64,000 nucleotides of DNA. Source: Bacteroidota bacterium. GTDB lineage: Bacteria > Bacteroidota > Bacteroidia > AKYH767-A > OLB10. Location of the stretch: positions 124,001-188,000 of the forward strand of contig JADJOZ010000016.1 of assembly GCA_016713525.1 (NCBI GenBank), in the 5' to 3' direction. This document shows positions 10,101-18,913 of the stretch, in pieces. The position numbers and the translations under genes were made by a program. The notes under the pieces were generated by a model. It had not been told where the DNA came from. It made no database searches and saw only the letters and a list, made by a program, of their open reading frames with translations. Within the stretch, counting starts at the first letter, position 1. Each line of letters starts with the position of its first letter.

Positions 10101-11438
10101 TAAACGGTGAAGGGTTGGGGCCCGGTTTAACATTACCGGATGGCCTTTCAGTACGTTTTCAAGAATATCCCATACAATGGCATCCTTGCGATCAACAATT
10201 TTCTTTGCAGATTTAACTGTTTTCACAATACCACGCTCAATCATTTTACGAATGATAAACGGTTTGAAAAGTTCTGCTGCCATATCTTTTGGCAATCCGC
10301 ATTCGTGTAATTTCAATTCTGGTCCAACGACGATTACTGAACGAGCCGAGTAGTCAACACGTTTTCCCAAGAGGTTCTGACGGAAACGACCTTGCTTACC
10401 TTTTAAGCTGTCAGAAAGAGATTTCAACGCACGGTTTGATTCTGTTTTAACAGCATTTACCTTACGTGAGTTATCGAATAAAGAATCCACAGCTTCCTGC
10501 AACATCCTTTTTTCGTTACGAAGGATAACATCAGGAGCTTTGATTTCAATCAATCGCTTCAAACGGTTATTTCTGATAATAACACGACGATATAAGTCGT
10601 TCAAATCAGACGTAGCAAAACGACCTCCATCCAATGGAACCAATGGACGTAATTCCGGTGGAATAACCGGAACCACTTTTACGATCATCCATTCCGGACG
10701 ATTTTCAATGTGAGTATTTGCCTGACGGAAAGCTTCCACAACCTGAAGTCTTTTTAAGGCTTCATTCTTACGTTGCTGTGAAGTTTCTGTGTTTGCCTGA
10801 TGACGTAAACGGTACGATAATTCATCCAGATCCAAACGTCCTAATAAATCATGCAATGCCTCTGCTCCCATCCGTGCAATGAACTTGTTCGGATCGGTAT
10901 CATCAAGGTGCTGATTTTCTTTTGGAAGCGTTTCGAGGTGATTCAGGTATTCTTCTTCAGTAAGGAAGTCAAGATAACTTACTCCTTCTTCAGCTTTAAC
11001 ACCTGCCTGAATTACTACATATCGCTCATAGTAAATGATAAGATCCAGTTTTTTGGTTGGTAATCCCAACAAGTAACCAATCTTATTCGGAAGAGATCTG
11101 AAATACCAGATATGCGCAACAGGAACTACCAGTTGTATATGGCCCATTCTTTCGCGACGCACTTTCTTTTCAGTTACCTCAACTCCGCAACGATCGCAGA
11201 CAATCCCTTTGTAACGGATTCTTTTATATTTCCCGCAATGACATTCCCAGTCTTTTACAGGACCGAAAATTCTTTCGCAGAACAATCCATCACGCTCAGG
11301 TTTATATGTCCTGTAGTTGATGGTTTCAGGCTTTAGAACTTCTCCGCTCGATTGCTCGAGAATATGTTCCGGAGAAGCAAGACTGATAATGATCTTTGAG
11401 AAGTTACTCTTGATCTTAAAATCTTTTTTATTACCCAT
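7125..11438 (-). CDS. rpoC: DNA-directed RNA polymerase subunit beta'
   Basis: 1437-residue largest subunit of RNA polymerase. Visible landmarks: N-terminal zinc ribbon ECHCGKYKRIRYKGIVC followed by DRCGVEV (residues about 65-90); the catalytic magnesium loop NADFDGDQMAVHVPL; the second zinc-binding cluster CESKTGVCGKCYGRNLATG; and the trigger-loop region IGEPGTQLTLRTFHVGG. Length and order fit Bacteroidota RpoC. It is intact, unlike rpoB 55 bases upstream. It ends the large operon and is followed by a strong terminator. Confidence 0.98.
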   Translation of the reverse strand: MGNKKDFKIKSNFSKIIISLASPEHILEQSSGEVLKPETINYRTYKPERDGLFCERIFGPVKDWECHCGKYKRIRYKGIVCDRCGVEVTEKKVRRERMGHIQLVVPVAHIWYFRSLPNKIGYLLGLPTKKLDLIIYYERYVVIQAGVKAEEGVSYLDFLTEEEYLNHLETLPKENQHLDDTDPNKFIARMGAEALHDLLGRLDLDELSYRLRHQANTETSQQRKNEALKRLQVVEAFRQANTHIENRPEWMIVKVVPVIPPELRPLVPLDGGRFATSDLNDLYRRVIIRNNRLKRLIEIKAPDVILRNEKRMLQEAVDSLFDNSRKVNAVKTESNRALKSLSDSLKGKQGRFRQNLLGKRVDYSARSVIVVGPELKLHECGLPKDMAAELFKPFIIRKMIERGIVKTVKSAKKIVDRKDAIVWDILENVLKGHPVMLNRAPTLHRLGIQAFQPKLIEGKAIQLHPLVCTAFNADFDGDQMAVHVPLGNAAILEAQMLMLAAHNILNPANGAPVTVPSQDMVLGLYYMTKGKRNDKDTVVKGEGLAFYSPEEVIIAYNEGRIDLHAWIKVKVTVREDEELNTRLTETTVGRVLLNQVVPTEVGYINELLTKKSLREIISQVLKRTGIAKTAAFLDDIKDIGFKMAFRGGLSFNLNDVMIPVQKVELVKKAHEEVEEVRSNYNMGFITNNERYNQIIDIWTRTNSRITENLMKQLSSDRQGFNAVYMMLDSGARGSKEQIRQLGGMRGLMAKPQKSGASGGEIIENPILSNFKEGLSILEYFISTHGARKGLADTALKTADAGYLTRRLVDVAQDVIINEVDCGTLRGLAETALKNNEEVVESLYDRILGRVSLHDIYHPLTGELIIASGSEITEEIGDIIEKSPIEMVEIRSVLSCESKTGVCGKCYGRNLATGRMVGKGEAVGVIAAQSIGEPGTQLTLRTFHVGGTASKAATESQMVAKFAGKVEFEELKFIPFKSESKTVDVVLGRSGEIRIVDPKTRAVLATNNVPFGAHLFVKEGSIVEKGQMICEWDPYNAVIVSETAGKIEYEHIEENVTFREESDEQTGYKEKVIIDSRDKTKNPVIKIVNDGKGKDKEVLKAYNIPVGAHIVVNSGNKIIAGQVLVKIPRATGKSGDITGGLPRVTELFEARNPSNPAIVSEIDGEVSYGGIKRGNREIVITSREGEVKKYLVPLSKHILVQDNDFIRAGSPLSDGAITPSDILSIKGPAMVQEYLVNEIQEVYRLQGVKINDKHFEVIVRQMMRKVVIEDPGDTRFLEKEHANKVDFMEENDSIIDKVVVVEPGESPNFKAGQMLSIRRLRDENSVLKRKDLKPVEARPAIAATSTPLLQGITQASLHTKSWISAASFQETTKVLNEAAISGKVDHLLGLKENVIVGHLIPAGTGLREYEKLIVGSQEEYDMLMASKRAGKEELAGTE

Positions 11439-11493
11439 TTTCGATGATTTCTTAATTAATTAACTCTGTGAACTAAATGAACCTTCAACACCA

Positions 11494-14400
11494 TTAATCC
11501 AATGAAACCTTGAGACACAAGCCTCGCAATTCATGAAGTAATACATTGAATGATTCAGGTATACCCGGTGTTCCGAGATTTTCACCTTTCACAATTGCTT
11601 CATAAGCTTTTGCACGACCCATTACATCATCCGATTTAATAGTGAGTAATTCCTGAAGGATATGTGCGGCACCGAATGCTTCGATCGCCCAAACCTCCAT
11701 CTCACCAAATCGCTGACCTCCGAACTGTGCCTTACCACCCAGCGGTTGCTGCGTAATAAGTGAGTATGGTCCGATGGATCTTGCGTGCATCTTATCGTCG
11801 ACCATGTGACCAAGTTTAAGCATGTAAATGATACCCACTGTTGCAGGCTGATCAAAACGCTCTCCTGTTCCACCGTCACACAGATAAGTACTTCCAAACT
11901 TAGGAATACCTGCTTTAGAAACATAACTATCGATATCGGCAATGGTAGCACCGTCGAAAATTGGAGTTGCAAACTTAACTCCCAATTTCTGACCTGCCCA
12001 CGCAAGTACCGTTTCATAAATCTGACCCAGGTTCATACGCGATGGTACACCCAGTGGATTAAGAACGATATCAACCGGAGTTCCGTCTTCCAGGTAAGGC
12101 ATATCTTCATCGCGAACAATTCTCGCTACGATACCCTTGTTACCATGTCGACCTGCCATCTTATCACCTACTTTCAACTTGCGTTTTTTGGCGATATAAA
12201 CTTTAGCAAGCTGCATGATTCCGGGTGGTAATTCATCACCAACCTGAATTGCAAACTTTCTGCGTTTAAATCCTCCGATTACATCATTAACTTTGATGTT
12301 GTAGTTGTGAAGCAGACGCTTAATCTGATCGTTCTTTTCTTTATCGGTAGTCCACTTGTTCGGGTTGATATTTGCATAATCAATTTCCGACAGTGTTTTC
12401 TGAGTGAATTTAGCGCCTTTGGCAATGAGTGTTTCCTTGAAGTTATCCATTACACCCTGGGAAGTTTTTCCACTTACCAGAATGAATAGTTTATCTACAA
12501 GTTTCGCTTTCAGTTCAACCAAAGCTTTTGCCTGCTCATCGTCAATTTTCGCAATAACAGCCTTTTCATCAAGCTTGTTATTTTTATCTTTTACTGCACG
12601 TGAGAATAACTTCTTATCGATAACAACACCTCTTACAGATGGTGGCACTTTCAACGAAGCATCTTTTACATCACCGGCTTTATCACCGAAGATTGCACGT
12701 AACAGTTTCTCTTCAGGTGAAGGATCTGTTTCTCCTTTCGGAGTGATTTTTCCAATCAGGATATCACCTTCATGAACTTCAGCACCAACACGGATCAAAC
12801 CATTCTCATCAAGTTCACGGGTAGCTTCTTCACTTACGTTAGGAATATCAGCAGTAAGTTCTTCCAGTCCGCGTTTTGTATCACGAACTTCAATGCTGTA
12901 TTCATCAACGTGTAAAGAAGTGAAGATATCTTCACGGATAACACGCTCAGAGATAACGATGGCATCCTCGAAATTGTAACCTTTCCATGGCATGAATGCC
13001 ACTTTCAGATTTCTTCCAAGAGCCAGTTCACCATCTTGTGTTGCATATCCTTCGCACAATACCTGTCCTGCTTTAACTTTTTTCGCCTTTACGAACGATA
13101 GGTTTCAGGTTCACACAGGTATTCTGGTTGGTTTTCTGATATTTTGTCAATCGGTAAACTTTCAGATCATCATCGAAGCTTACTAATTTATCATCATCAC
13201 TTCTGTAGCTTCTCAGAATAATTTCATTGGCATCAACATACTCAACAACACCATCTGATTCGGCATTCACCAACACACGAGAATCACGCACAACCATACC
13301 TTCGAGACCTGTACCAACAATTGGTGCTTCCGGACGAAGTAATGGAACTGCCTGACGCTGCATGTTCGATCCCATCAGGGCGCGGTTAGCATCATCATGC
13401 TCAAGGAATGGAATCAAAGAAGCTGCGATAGATGCTATCTGATTCGGAGCAACGTCCATCAACTGAAGTTTTACAGGCTCTACCTCAGGAAAATCACCCT
13501 CATACCGTGCTTTTACACGTGGGTCTTTGAAGTTACCGTTTTCATCGATGTTGGTTACAGCCTGTGCAATTACCTTTGAATCTTCTTCTTCAGCTGTGAG
13601 ATAAACTACATCCTTTTCAACTTCCACACGACCATTACTGATTGTACGGTACGGAGTAGAAATAAATCCGAGATTATTGATTTTCGCATATACACACAAA
13701 CTCGAAATAAGTCCGATGTTCGGTCCTTCGGGAGTTTCAATTGTACATAAGCGACCATAGTGGGTATAGTGAACGTCACGAACCTCGAAACCTGCACGCT
13801 CGCGGGAGAGACCTCCTGGTCCAAGGGCAGACAGCCTTCTTTTGTGAGTTATTTCAGCAAGTGGATTGGTTTGATCCATGAACTGAGACAACTGATTGGT
13901 TCCAAAGAAGGAATTGATTACAGACGACAATGTTTTCGCATTGATAAGATCGGCAGGTGTAAAGACTTCGTTATCGCGAACGTTCATTCTCTCACGGATA
14001 GTTCTTGCCATACGGGCCAAACCAACTCCGAACTGAGAATACAATTGCTCACCAACTGTTCTTACACGACGATTACTCAAGTGATCGATATCATCCACAT
14101 CAGCTTTCGAATTGATAAGCTGAATAAGATATTTGATGATCGATATGATATCCTGTTTTGTAAGCACTTTGGTATCTTCCGGAATTTCAAGACCAAGCTT
14201 GCGGTTGATACGGTAGCGACCTACTTCACCAAGATCATATCTTTTATCTGAGAAGAATAATTTATCAATGATACCTCTGGCAGTTTCTTCATCTGGTGGC
14301 TCAGCATTACGAAGCTGACGATAGATGTGCTCTACGGCTTCTTTTTCAGAGTTTGATGTATCTTTCTGCAGGGTATTGTAAATGATAGCATAATCAGCAG

Positions 14401-15321
14401 AGTTGGTATCTTCCTTGTGCAGAATTACCACCTTTACACCTGATTCAATAATCAGATCCACATGATCATCTTCGAGAATCGTTTCTCTTTCAAGAATAAC
14501 TTCGTTACGCTCAATAGAAACAACCTCACCGGTATCCTCATCTACGAAATCTTCCACCCATGTTTTCAAAACACGTGCAGCAAGTTTCCGTCCGGTTACC
14601 TTTTTGAGAGCGGCTTTACTGACTTTTACTTCATCAGCAAGTCCGAATATTTCCAGGATATCTTTATCCGTCTGGTAGCCGATTGCGCGAAGCAAAGTAG
14701 TTACCGGGAATTTCTTTTTACGGTCGATGTAAGCATACATCACGTTGTTGATGTCGGTTGCAAACTCGATCCAGGATCCTTTGAATGGGATTACCCTTGC
14801 CGAATATAATTTGGTACCGTTCGCATGGCGACTCTGACCAAAGAATACACCCGGAGAGCGGTGCAACTGAGAAACAACAACACGTTCAGCACCATTTATA
14901 ACAAAGGTACCTTTAGGCGTCATGTAGGGAATTGTTCCCAGATAAACATCCTGAATAATTGTTTCAAAATCCTCGTGATCAGGATCTGTACAATAGAGTT
15001 TAAGCTTAGCTTTTAGCGGAACACTGTAGGTAAGTCCTCTTTCAATACATTCTTCCAGAGAATATCGTGGTGCATCCACGAAATAATCCAGGAATGCAAA
15101 TACGAAATTATTTCTGGAATCAGAGATCGGAAAGTTTTCGCTGAACACTTTAAACAGACCTTCATTGTGCCTGTTATCAGATGTAGTTTCAAGCTGAAAA
15201 AATCCTGGAACGACTTTAACTGGACTTCAAGAAAATCAGGATACTCAATTGCCTGTTTACTGGACGAAAAATTGATCCTTTTAACGCTGTTCTTTTGTGG
15301 TGAATTTTGAATTGCGGCCAA
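11494..15321 (-). CDS. rpoB: DNA-directed RNA polymerase subunit beta (frame broken twice in this sequence)
   Basis: Second-largest RNA polymerase subunit, about 1275 residues when repaired. The reading frame is in three pieces. Piece 1 starts at a TTG (15321; MAAIQNSPQKNSVKRINFSS) and leaves frame after KSFQDFF; restoring one T in the run at 15197-15202 (plus-strand A run) gives QLETTSDNRHNEGLFKVFSE and joins piece 2. Piece 2 carries the rifampicin region (QLSQFMDQTNPLAEITHKRR, SALGPGG) and ends at RKGEKS; removing one A from the run at 13078-13083 restores GEKVKAGQVLCEGYA and joins piece 3, which runs to the C terminus with GDKMAGRHGNKG. Both errors are single bases in A/T runs. An essential gene cannot be broken like this, so I read it as sequencing error. 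One further oddity is Thr in place of the usual Pro in GRLCTIETPEGPN. Confidence 0.95.
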
Positions 15322-15400
15322 GGGATATAGGTTTTAGGATTAAATTTTATAAAACACACTAAAAACCGCTCGTGATTTCACGCCGGCTTTAAAAGGGTAT

Positions 15401-15432
15401 AGACCTCTGCGCCCTTTAGGGAGCAGAGGTCT
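15401..15432 (-). promoter_or_regulatory. Strong hairpin in the rplL-rpoB spacer (possible RNase III site or attenuator)
   Basis: 10-bp perfect stem AGACCTCTGC / GCAGAGGTCT with a further CCC/GGG pairing inside the loop, lying between rplL and rpoB. There is no T run after it on the minus strand, so it does not look like a full terminator. In E. coli the same spacer carries an attenuator and an RNase III processing site; a similar role here is inference. Confidence 0.6.
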
Positions 15433-15459
15433 TGTAATCAGAACGAATTCTGGAGAGCG

Positions 15460-15837
15460 TTATTTAACTTCAACCTCAGCCCCAGCTTCTTCAAGTTGTG
15501 TTTTAAGTGAGTTTGCCTCATCTTTGGTTACACCTTCTTTTACTGGTTTTGGTGCTCCATCAACAAGATCTTTAGCTTCTTTCAAGCCAAGTCCGGTAAG
15601 TTCTTTTACCAGTTTCACTACGGCAAGTTTGTTTCCACCTGCAGCTTTAAGAATAACATCAAAAGATGTTTTTTCTTCCGCAGCGGCTCCGGCACTTGCA
15701 CCACCACCTGCTACCATTACTGGTGCAGCAGCAGCAGGCTCAATACCATACTTGTCCTTAAGGATCTGAGCTAATTCGTTAACTTCTTTTACAGACAGGC
15801 TAACCAGCTGTTCTGCGAATGCATTTAAATCTGCCAT
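15460..15837 (-). CDS. rplL: 50S ribosomal protein L7/L12
   Basis: 125-residue stalk protein. The N-terminal dimerisation helix (MADLNAFAEQLVSLSVKEVN) is followed by an Ala-rich hinge (AAAAPVMVAGGGASAGAA) and the C-terminal domain with KTSFDVILKAAGGNKLAVVK and LGLKEAKDLVDGAP, which binds translation factors. It follows rplJ by 79 bases, as usual in the L10-L12 operon. A stable hairpin in the spacer after it may set the ratio of L12 to RNA polymerase. Confidence 0.97.
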   Translation of the reverse strand: MADLNAFAEQLVSLSVKEVNELAQILKDKYGIEPAAAAPVMVAGGGASAGAAAEEKTSFDVILKAAGGNKLAVVKLVKELTGLGLKEAKDLVDGAPKPVKEGVTKDEANSLKTQLEEAGAEVEVK

Positions 15838-15916
15838 TTTATTAATTGTTTTTTTGAGTTACTAAATGATTTTTTGAATTTGGGATATTGCGAATGAGAA
15901 TGTTCTGTTAGGAAGC

Positions 15917-16438
15917 TTATGAACCCTTCTCCTCGAGTGTTTTTAAGATACCTGCCAATTTCTGTCCACTCGACTGAAGAGCTGAGATAACATTCTTTGC
16001 AGGTGATTGTAATAATGCGATAACATCGGCAACAAGCTCATTTTTAGATTTAAGTGCTACTAATACATCTAAATTGTTGTCACCAACGAAAATAGCTGAA
16101 TCAATCCATGCACCTTTTAAAATAGGCCTGTCATTTTTTGCTCTGAATTCTTTTATCAGCTTTGCAGGTACATTTCCGGTATCGGAGTACATGATTGCCG
16201 ATGATCCTTTAAGTGTTTCGAACAATGGACTATAATCGCCATCCATACGCTCTAACGCTTTTTTGATCATTGAATTTTTAGCAACATTTATCTTTACTTG
16301 TTTGTTGAAGCAAAGCCTTCTCAACTGATTGGTTTTCTCAACTGTTAAGCTGGAAATATCAGTGATGTAGAAACAGTTATATTTTGACAGATCCTCAACT
16401 AATGAGCCGATAATCTGATCTTTTTCTTCCCTTTTCAT
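15917..16438 (-). CDS. rplJ: 50S ribosomal protein L10
   Basis: 173 residues, base of the L12 stalk on 23S rRNA. Shows the typical N terminus (MKREEKDQIIGSLVEDLSKY), the RRLCFNKQVKINVAKNSM region and a C-terminal helix that holds L12 dimers (ISALQSSGQKLAGILKTLEE). It lies between rplA (31 bases) and rplL, where autoregulation by L10-L12 binding to the leader is known in other bacteria; I could not identify that leader structure with confidence here. Confidence 0.97.
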   Translation of the reverse strand: MKREEKDQIIGSLVEDLSKYNCFYITDISSLTVEKTNQLRRLCFNKQVKINVAKNSMIKKALERMDGDYSPLFETLKGSSAIMYSDTGNVPAKLIKEFRAKNDRPILKGAWIDSAIFVGDNNLDVLVALKSKNELVADVIALLQSPAKNVISALQSSGQKLAGILKTLEEKGS

Positions 16439-16469
16439 TGGTTAAATTAAATGGTCGGGTTTAAATTGT

Positions 16470-17165
16470 TTATCCTGTGATTGTCTTAGCATCGATGCGA
16501 ATTCCGGCACTCATGGTACTCGACATTGCAATGCTTTTAAAATACGCACCTTTAGCAGCTGAAGGCTTCAGTTTTGATATTGTCTGGAGCAATTCATTTG
16601 CATTTTCATATAGCTTTTGAGCATCGAAAGATGTCTTGCCTATAGATGCATGAATGATTCCGGTTTTATCAACTTTGAAGTCAATCTTACCTGCTTTTAC
16701 TTCCTGAACTGCCTTGCCAATATCATTGGTTACAGTTCCGGTCTTCGGATTTGGCATCAGGTTTCTTGGACCTAATACTTTTCCTAACTTACCTACCTTG
16801 GCCATTACACCGGGCATGGTAATTACTACATCCATATCAATCCATCCCTGTTCTATCTTGGTGATGTACTCATCGAGTCCAACATAATCAGCACCAGCAT
16901 CCTGAGCTTCTTTTTCTTTATCAGGAGTACATAATACTAATACTTTGATAGTCTTTCCGGTTCCATGTGGTAAAGTAACAATTCCACGTACCATCTGGTT
17001 TGCTTTTCTTGGATCAACTCCAAGACGAACAGCCAGATCCACGGATGAATCAAACTTTGTAAAACTGATTTCTTTCACCAGTTTGGAAGCGTCCAGAAGG
17101 GAATATTGTTTTGTCCGGTCTAATTTGGACTCAACAGCTTTCTGTTTTTTAGTTAAGCTTGGCAT
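16470..17165 (-). CDS. rplA: 50S ribosomal protein L1
   Basis: 231 residues, the L1 stalk protein that helps E-site tRNA release. Clear family features: GVDPRKANQMVRGIVTLPHG, the TMPGVMAKVGKLGKVLGPRN region and LMPNPKTGTVTNDIGKAV. It is 39 bases downstream of rplK, the standard rplK-rplA pair. Length is normal for the family and no frame problem is seen. Confidence 0.98.
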   Translation of the reverse strand: MPSLTKKQKAVESKLDRTKQYSLLDASKLVKEISFTKFDSSVDLAVRLGVDPRKANQMVRGIVTLPHGTGKTIKVLVLCTPDKEKEAQDAGADYVGLDEYITKIEQGWIDMDVVITMPGVMAKVGKLGKVLGPRNLMPNPKTGTVTNDIGKAVQEVKAGKIDFKVDKTGIIHASIGKTSFDAQKLYENANELLQTISKLKPSAAKGAYFKSIAMSSTMSAGIRIDAKTITG

Positions 17166-17204
17166 TTTTAGTAATCTTTAAGTGATTGTACTGATTCCGG
17201 AAAA

Positions 17205-17645
17205 TTATTTTACCGGAAACTCCCCTTCTACTGTGATACCCATGCTGCGGGCTGTTCCTGCCACCATTCTCATGGCTGACTCAACTGTAAAACAGTTTAA
17301 ATCGGGCATTTTTGCTTCAGCGATGGCCTGTACCTGTGACCAGGATACCGTTGCCACTTTTTTCCTGTTTGGCTCGGCAGATCCTGATTTCAGTTTCGTT
17401 ACTTCCAGTAACTGAACAGCTACAGGAGGGGTTTTGATAATGAAATCAAATGATTTATCGGCATAAACAGTGATAATAACAGGAAGTACTTTTCCTGCCT
17501 GATCCTGTGTTCTTGCATTAAACTGCTTGCAGAACTCCATGATGTTAACACCTTTGGCACCTAATGCGGGTCCAATTGGAGGTGCCGGATTGGCGGCGCC
17601 ACCTTTTACCTGGAGTTTTATGAGGGCTGCTACTTCTTTAGCCAT
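17205..17645 (-). CDS. rplK: 50S ribosomal protein L11
   Basis: 146 residues, the GTPase-associated centre protein. The N-terminal domain has the proline-rich loop GGAANPAPPIGPALGAKGVN that contacts factors, and the C-terminal rRNA-binding domain has KMPDLNCFTVESAMRMVAGT and RSMGITVEG. It follows nusG by 84 bases, as in the conserved secE-nusG-rplK order. Confidence 0.98.
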   Translation of the reverse strand: MAKEVAALIKLQVKGGAANPAPPIGPALGAKGVNIMEFCKQFNARTQDQAGKVLPVIITVYADKSFDFIIKTPPVAVQLLEVTKLKSGSAEPNRKKVATVSWSQVQAIAEAKMPDLNCFTVESAMRMVAGTARSMGITVEGEFPVK

Positions 17646-17729
17646 TTTGTTTGAGTATATAGTTCCCGGTTTTGAACATCGCTTTTCGTGGAAGCCGAAT
17701 TGCTTTGTGTGTTTGCCGGAAAGGGTTGT

Positions 17730-18269
17730 TTATTCTTTTTCTACTTGCATATAACTTAGCTCAAGTGGTGTCTTTCTTCCGAAAATCTTAACCATTACCT
17801 TAAGCTTCTTCTTCTCTTCATTTACCTCTTCAATAATTCCTGAGAAACTATTGAATGGCCCATCAATTACTTTTACCGATTCACCAACAACAAACGGATT
17901 GTGAATGATCTCTTCTGAATCAGCGAGCTCATCTACTTTTCCTAATATTCGGTTGACTTCAGAAATCCTTAACGGTGCAGGAGCTTCACCCTTTGCACCC
18001 AGAAATCCGATAACACCGGTTGTGTTTTCAATTATATGTGGAATTTCTCCGGTTAATATTGCTTCTATTAACACATACCCCGGGAAATAACTACGCTCTT
18101 TACTTATTTTTTTACCGTCCTTTATCTGGTAAATTTTTTCCATCGGAATCAATACCTGAGCCACATAATCCTGCAGCTTCAAACGGGAAATTTCAGATTC
18201 AATATATTGCTTAACTTTCTTTTCTTTCCCGCTAATTGCCCTGATAACATACCACTTTTTATCGCTCAT
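17730..18269 (-). CDS. nusG: Transcription termination/antitermination factor NusG
   Basis: 179 residues. NGN domain at the N terminus (KKWYVIRAISGKEKKVKQYI, then SYFPGYVLIEA), which binds the RNA polymerase clamp, and a KOW domain at the C terminus (FVVGESVKVIDGPFNSFSG), which contacts Rho or ribosomal protein S10. It lies 11 bases downstream of secE in the usual arrangement. Length is normal for the housekeeping form rather than a specialised paralog of the LoaP/RfaH/UpxY kind. Confidence 0.97.
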   Translation of the reverse strand: MSDKKWYVIRAISGKEKKVKQYIESEISRLKLQDYVAQVLIPMEKIYQIKDGKKISKERSYFPGYVLIEAILTGEIPHIIENTTGVIGFLGAKGEAPAPLRISEVNRILGKVDELADSEEIIHNPFVVGESVKVIDGPFNSFSGIIEEVNEEKKKLKVMVKIFGRKTPLELSYMQVEKE

Positions 18270-18280
18270 CTCGGGACTTA

Positions 18281-18472
18281 TTAGAAAGAACTGTAAAGTA
18301 AATTCATGATAAATGAGAATATGGAATCCATTCCAAATACCACTATCCCAATGATCAGCGAGGCCACTAACACAACAATGGCACTGCTTTGCAGCTCACT
18401 CCATGTAGGCCAGGATACCTTGTGCATCAACTCATTGTAGGAATCCTTAATATATGCGCTGATTTTTTCCAT
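18281..18472 (-). CDS. secE: Preprotein translocase subunit SecE
   Basis: 63-residue single-span SecE. An amphipathic N-terminal helix with the conserved ELMHKVSWPTWSELQSSA motif is followed by one transmembrane segment (IVVLVASLIIGIVVFGMDS). It is the small essential clamp subunit of SecYEG in the inner membrane. It sits between tRNA-Trp and nusG on the minus strand, as in most Bacteroidota. Confidence 0.95.
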   Translation of the reverse strand: MEKISAYIKDSYNELMHKVSWPTWSELQSSAIVVLVASLIIGIVVFGMDSIFSFIMNLLYSSF

Positions 18473-18598
18473 GATCTGTCACTCTTGTTTTGAACTCTTA
18501 TTAAAATTATGATTGTTTACAGACAATCAACTGTAATTATTGTAATCTTCTTAGCTGGCAGATCTCATTTTCTGTTTCTCTGCCGGTCATTAATCATG

Positions 18599-18671
18599 CA
18601 CGGGTGGAGAGACTCGAACTCCCAGCCAATGGTTTTGGAGACCACTACTCTACCAATTGAGCTACACCCGT
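18599..18671 (-). tRNA. tRNA-Trp (CCA)
   Basis: Minus-strand cloverleaf of 73 bases: acceptor ACGGGTG/CACCCGT, D-arm with AGCTCAATTGGTAGAG, anticodon loop TCCAAAA giving anticodon CCA, and T-arm with GTTCGAGTC. The 3' CCA is not encoded. Its place between tuf and secE is the conserved Bacteroidota position. Confidence 0.95.
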
Positions 18672-18676
18672 AACTT

Positions 18677-18720
18677 AAACTTAACTCTTTCACCACTACG
18701 CTACCTCCCGATCACTATCG
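18677..18720 (-). other. Possible tRNA 5'-half remnant next to an imperfect CCCGAT hairpin
   Basis: The minus strand reads GGGAGGTAGCGTAGTGGT, which looks like the acceptor and D-arm of a tRNA, but no anticodon or T-arm follows before tRNA-Trp. It is bordered by an imperfect version of the hairpin CCCGATAGC/ATCGGG found in the tRNA-Gly repeats. It could also be chance. Confidence 0.3.
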
Positions 18721-18850
18721 TTCAGATTGCTCATGGCAGAGCACTTCATATTTTCATCAACTTAAAGATATCGCGCGCTTTCGCATTTCAATCAAAGCCG
18801 ACTGTATTATTCTTCAATGATCCTTAATCAGGATTTAAAAAATAACACAA

Positions 18851-18905
18851 TTCCGAAAGATTACAGCCGGACCCTTGTGAGGTACCCGGCTGCAATCTAC
18901 CGGAA
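18851..18905 (-). terminator. Large hairpin just downstream of tuf
   Basis: Arms AGATTACAGCCGG and CCGGCTGCAATCT (18858-18870 and 18886-18898) pair with one mismatch, and an outer TTCCG/CGGAA pairing extends the stem. It begins 8 bases after the tuf stop. Only a broken T-rich tract follows on the minus strand, so it may be a partial terminator or an mRNA 3'-end/processing hairpin that lets the downstream genes be read. Confidence 0.55.
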
Positions 18906-18913
18906 TGAAATTA

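Noticed and set aside
11785..15016. Several plus-strand open frames opposite rpoB
   Set aside because: Antisense shadows; the minus strand encodes rpoB throughout.
13073..15148. Programmed frameshifting in rpoB
   Set aside because: No slippery heptamer with a downstream pseudoknot is apparent, and one event is +1 and the other -1; sequencing error is simpler.
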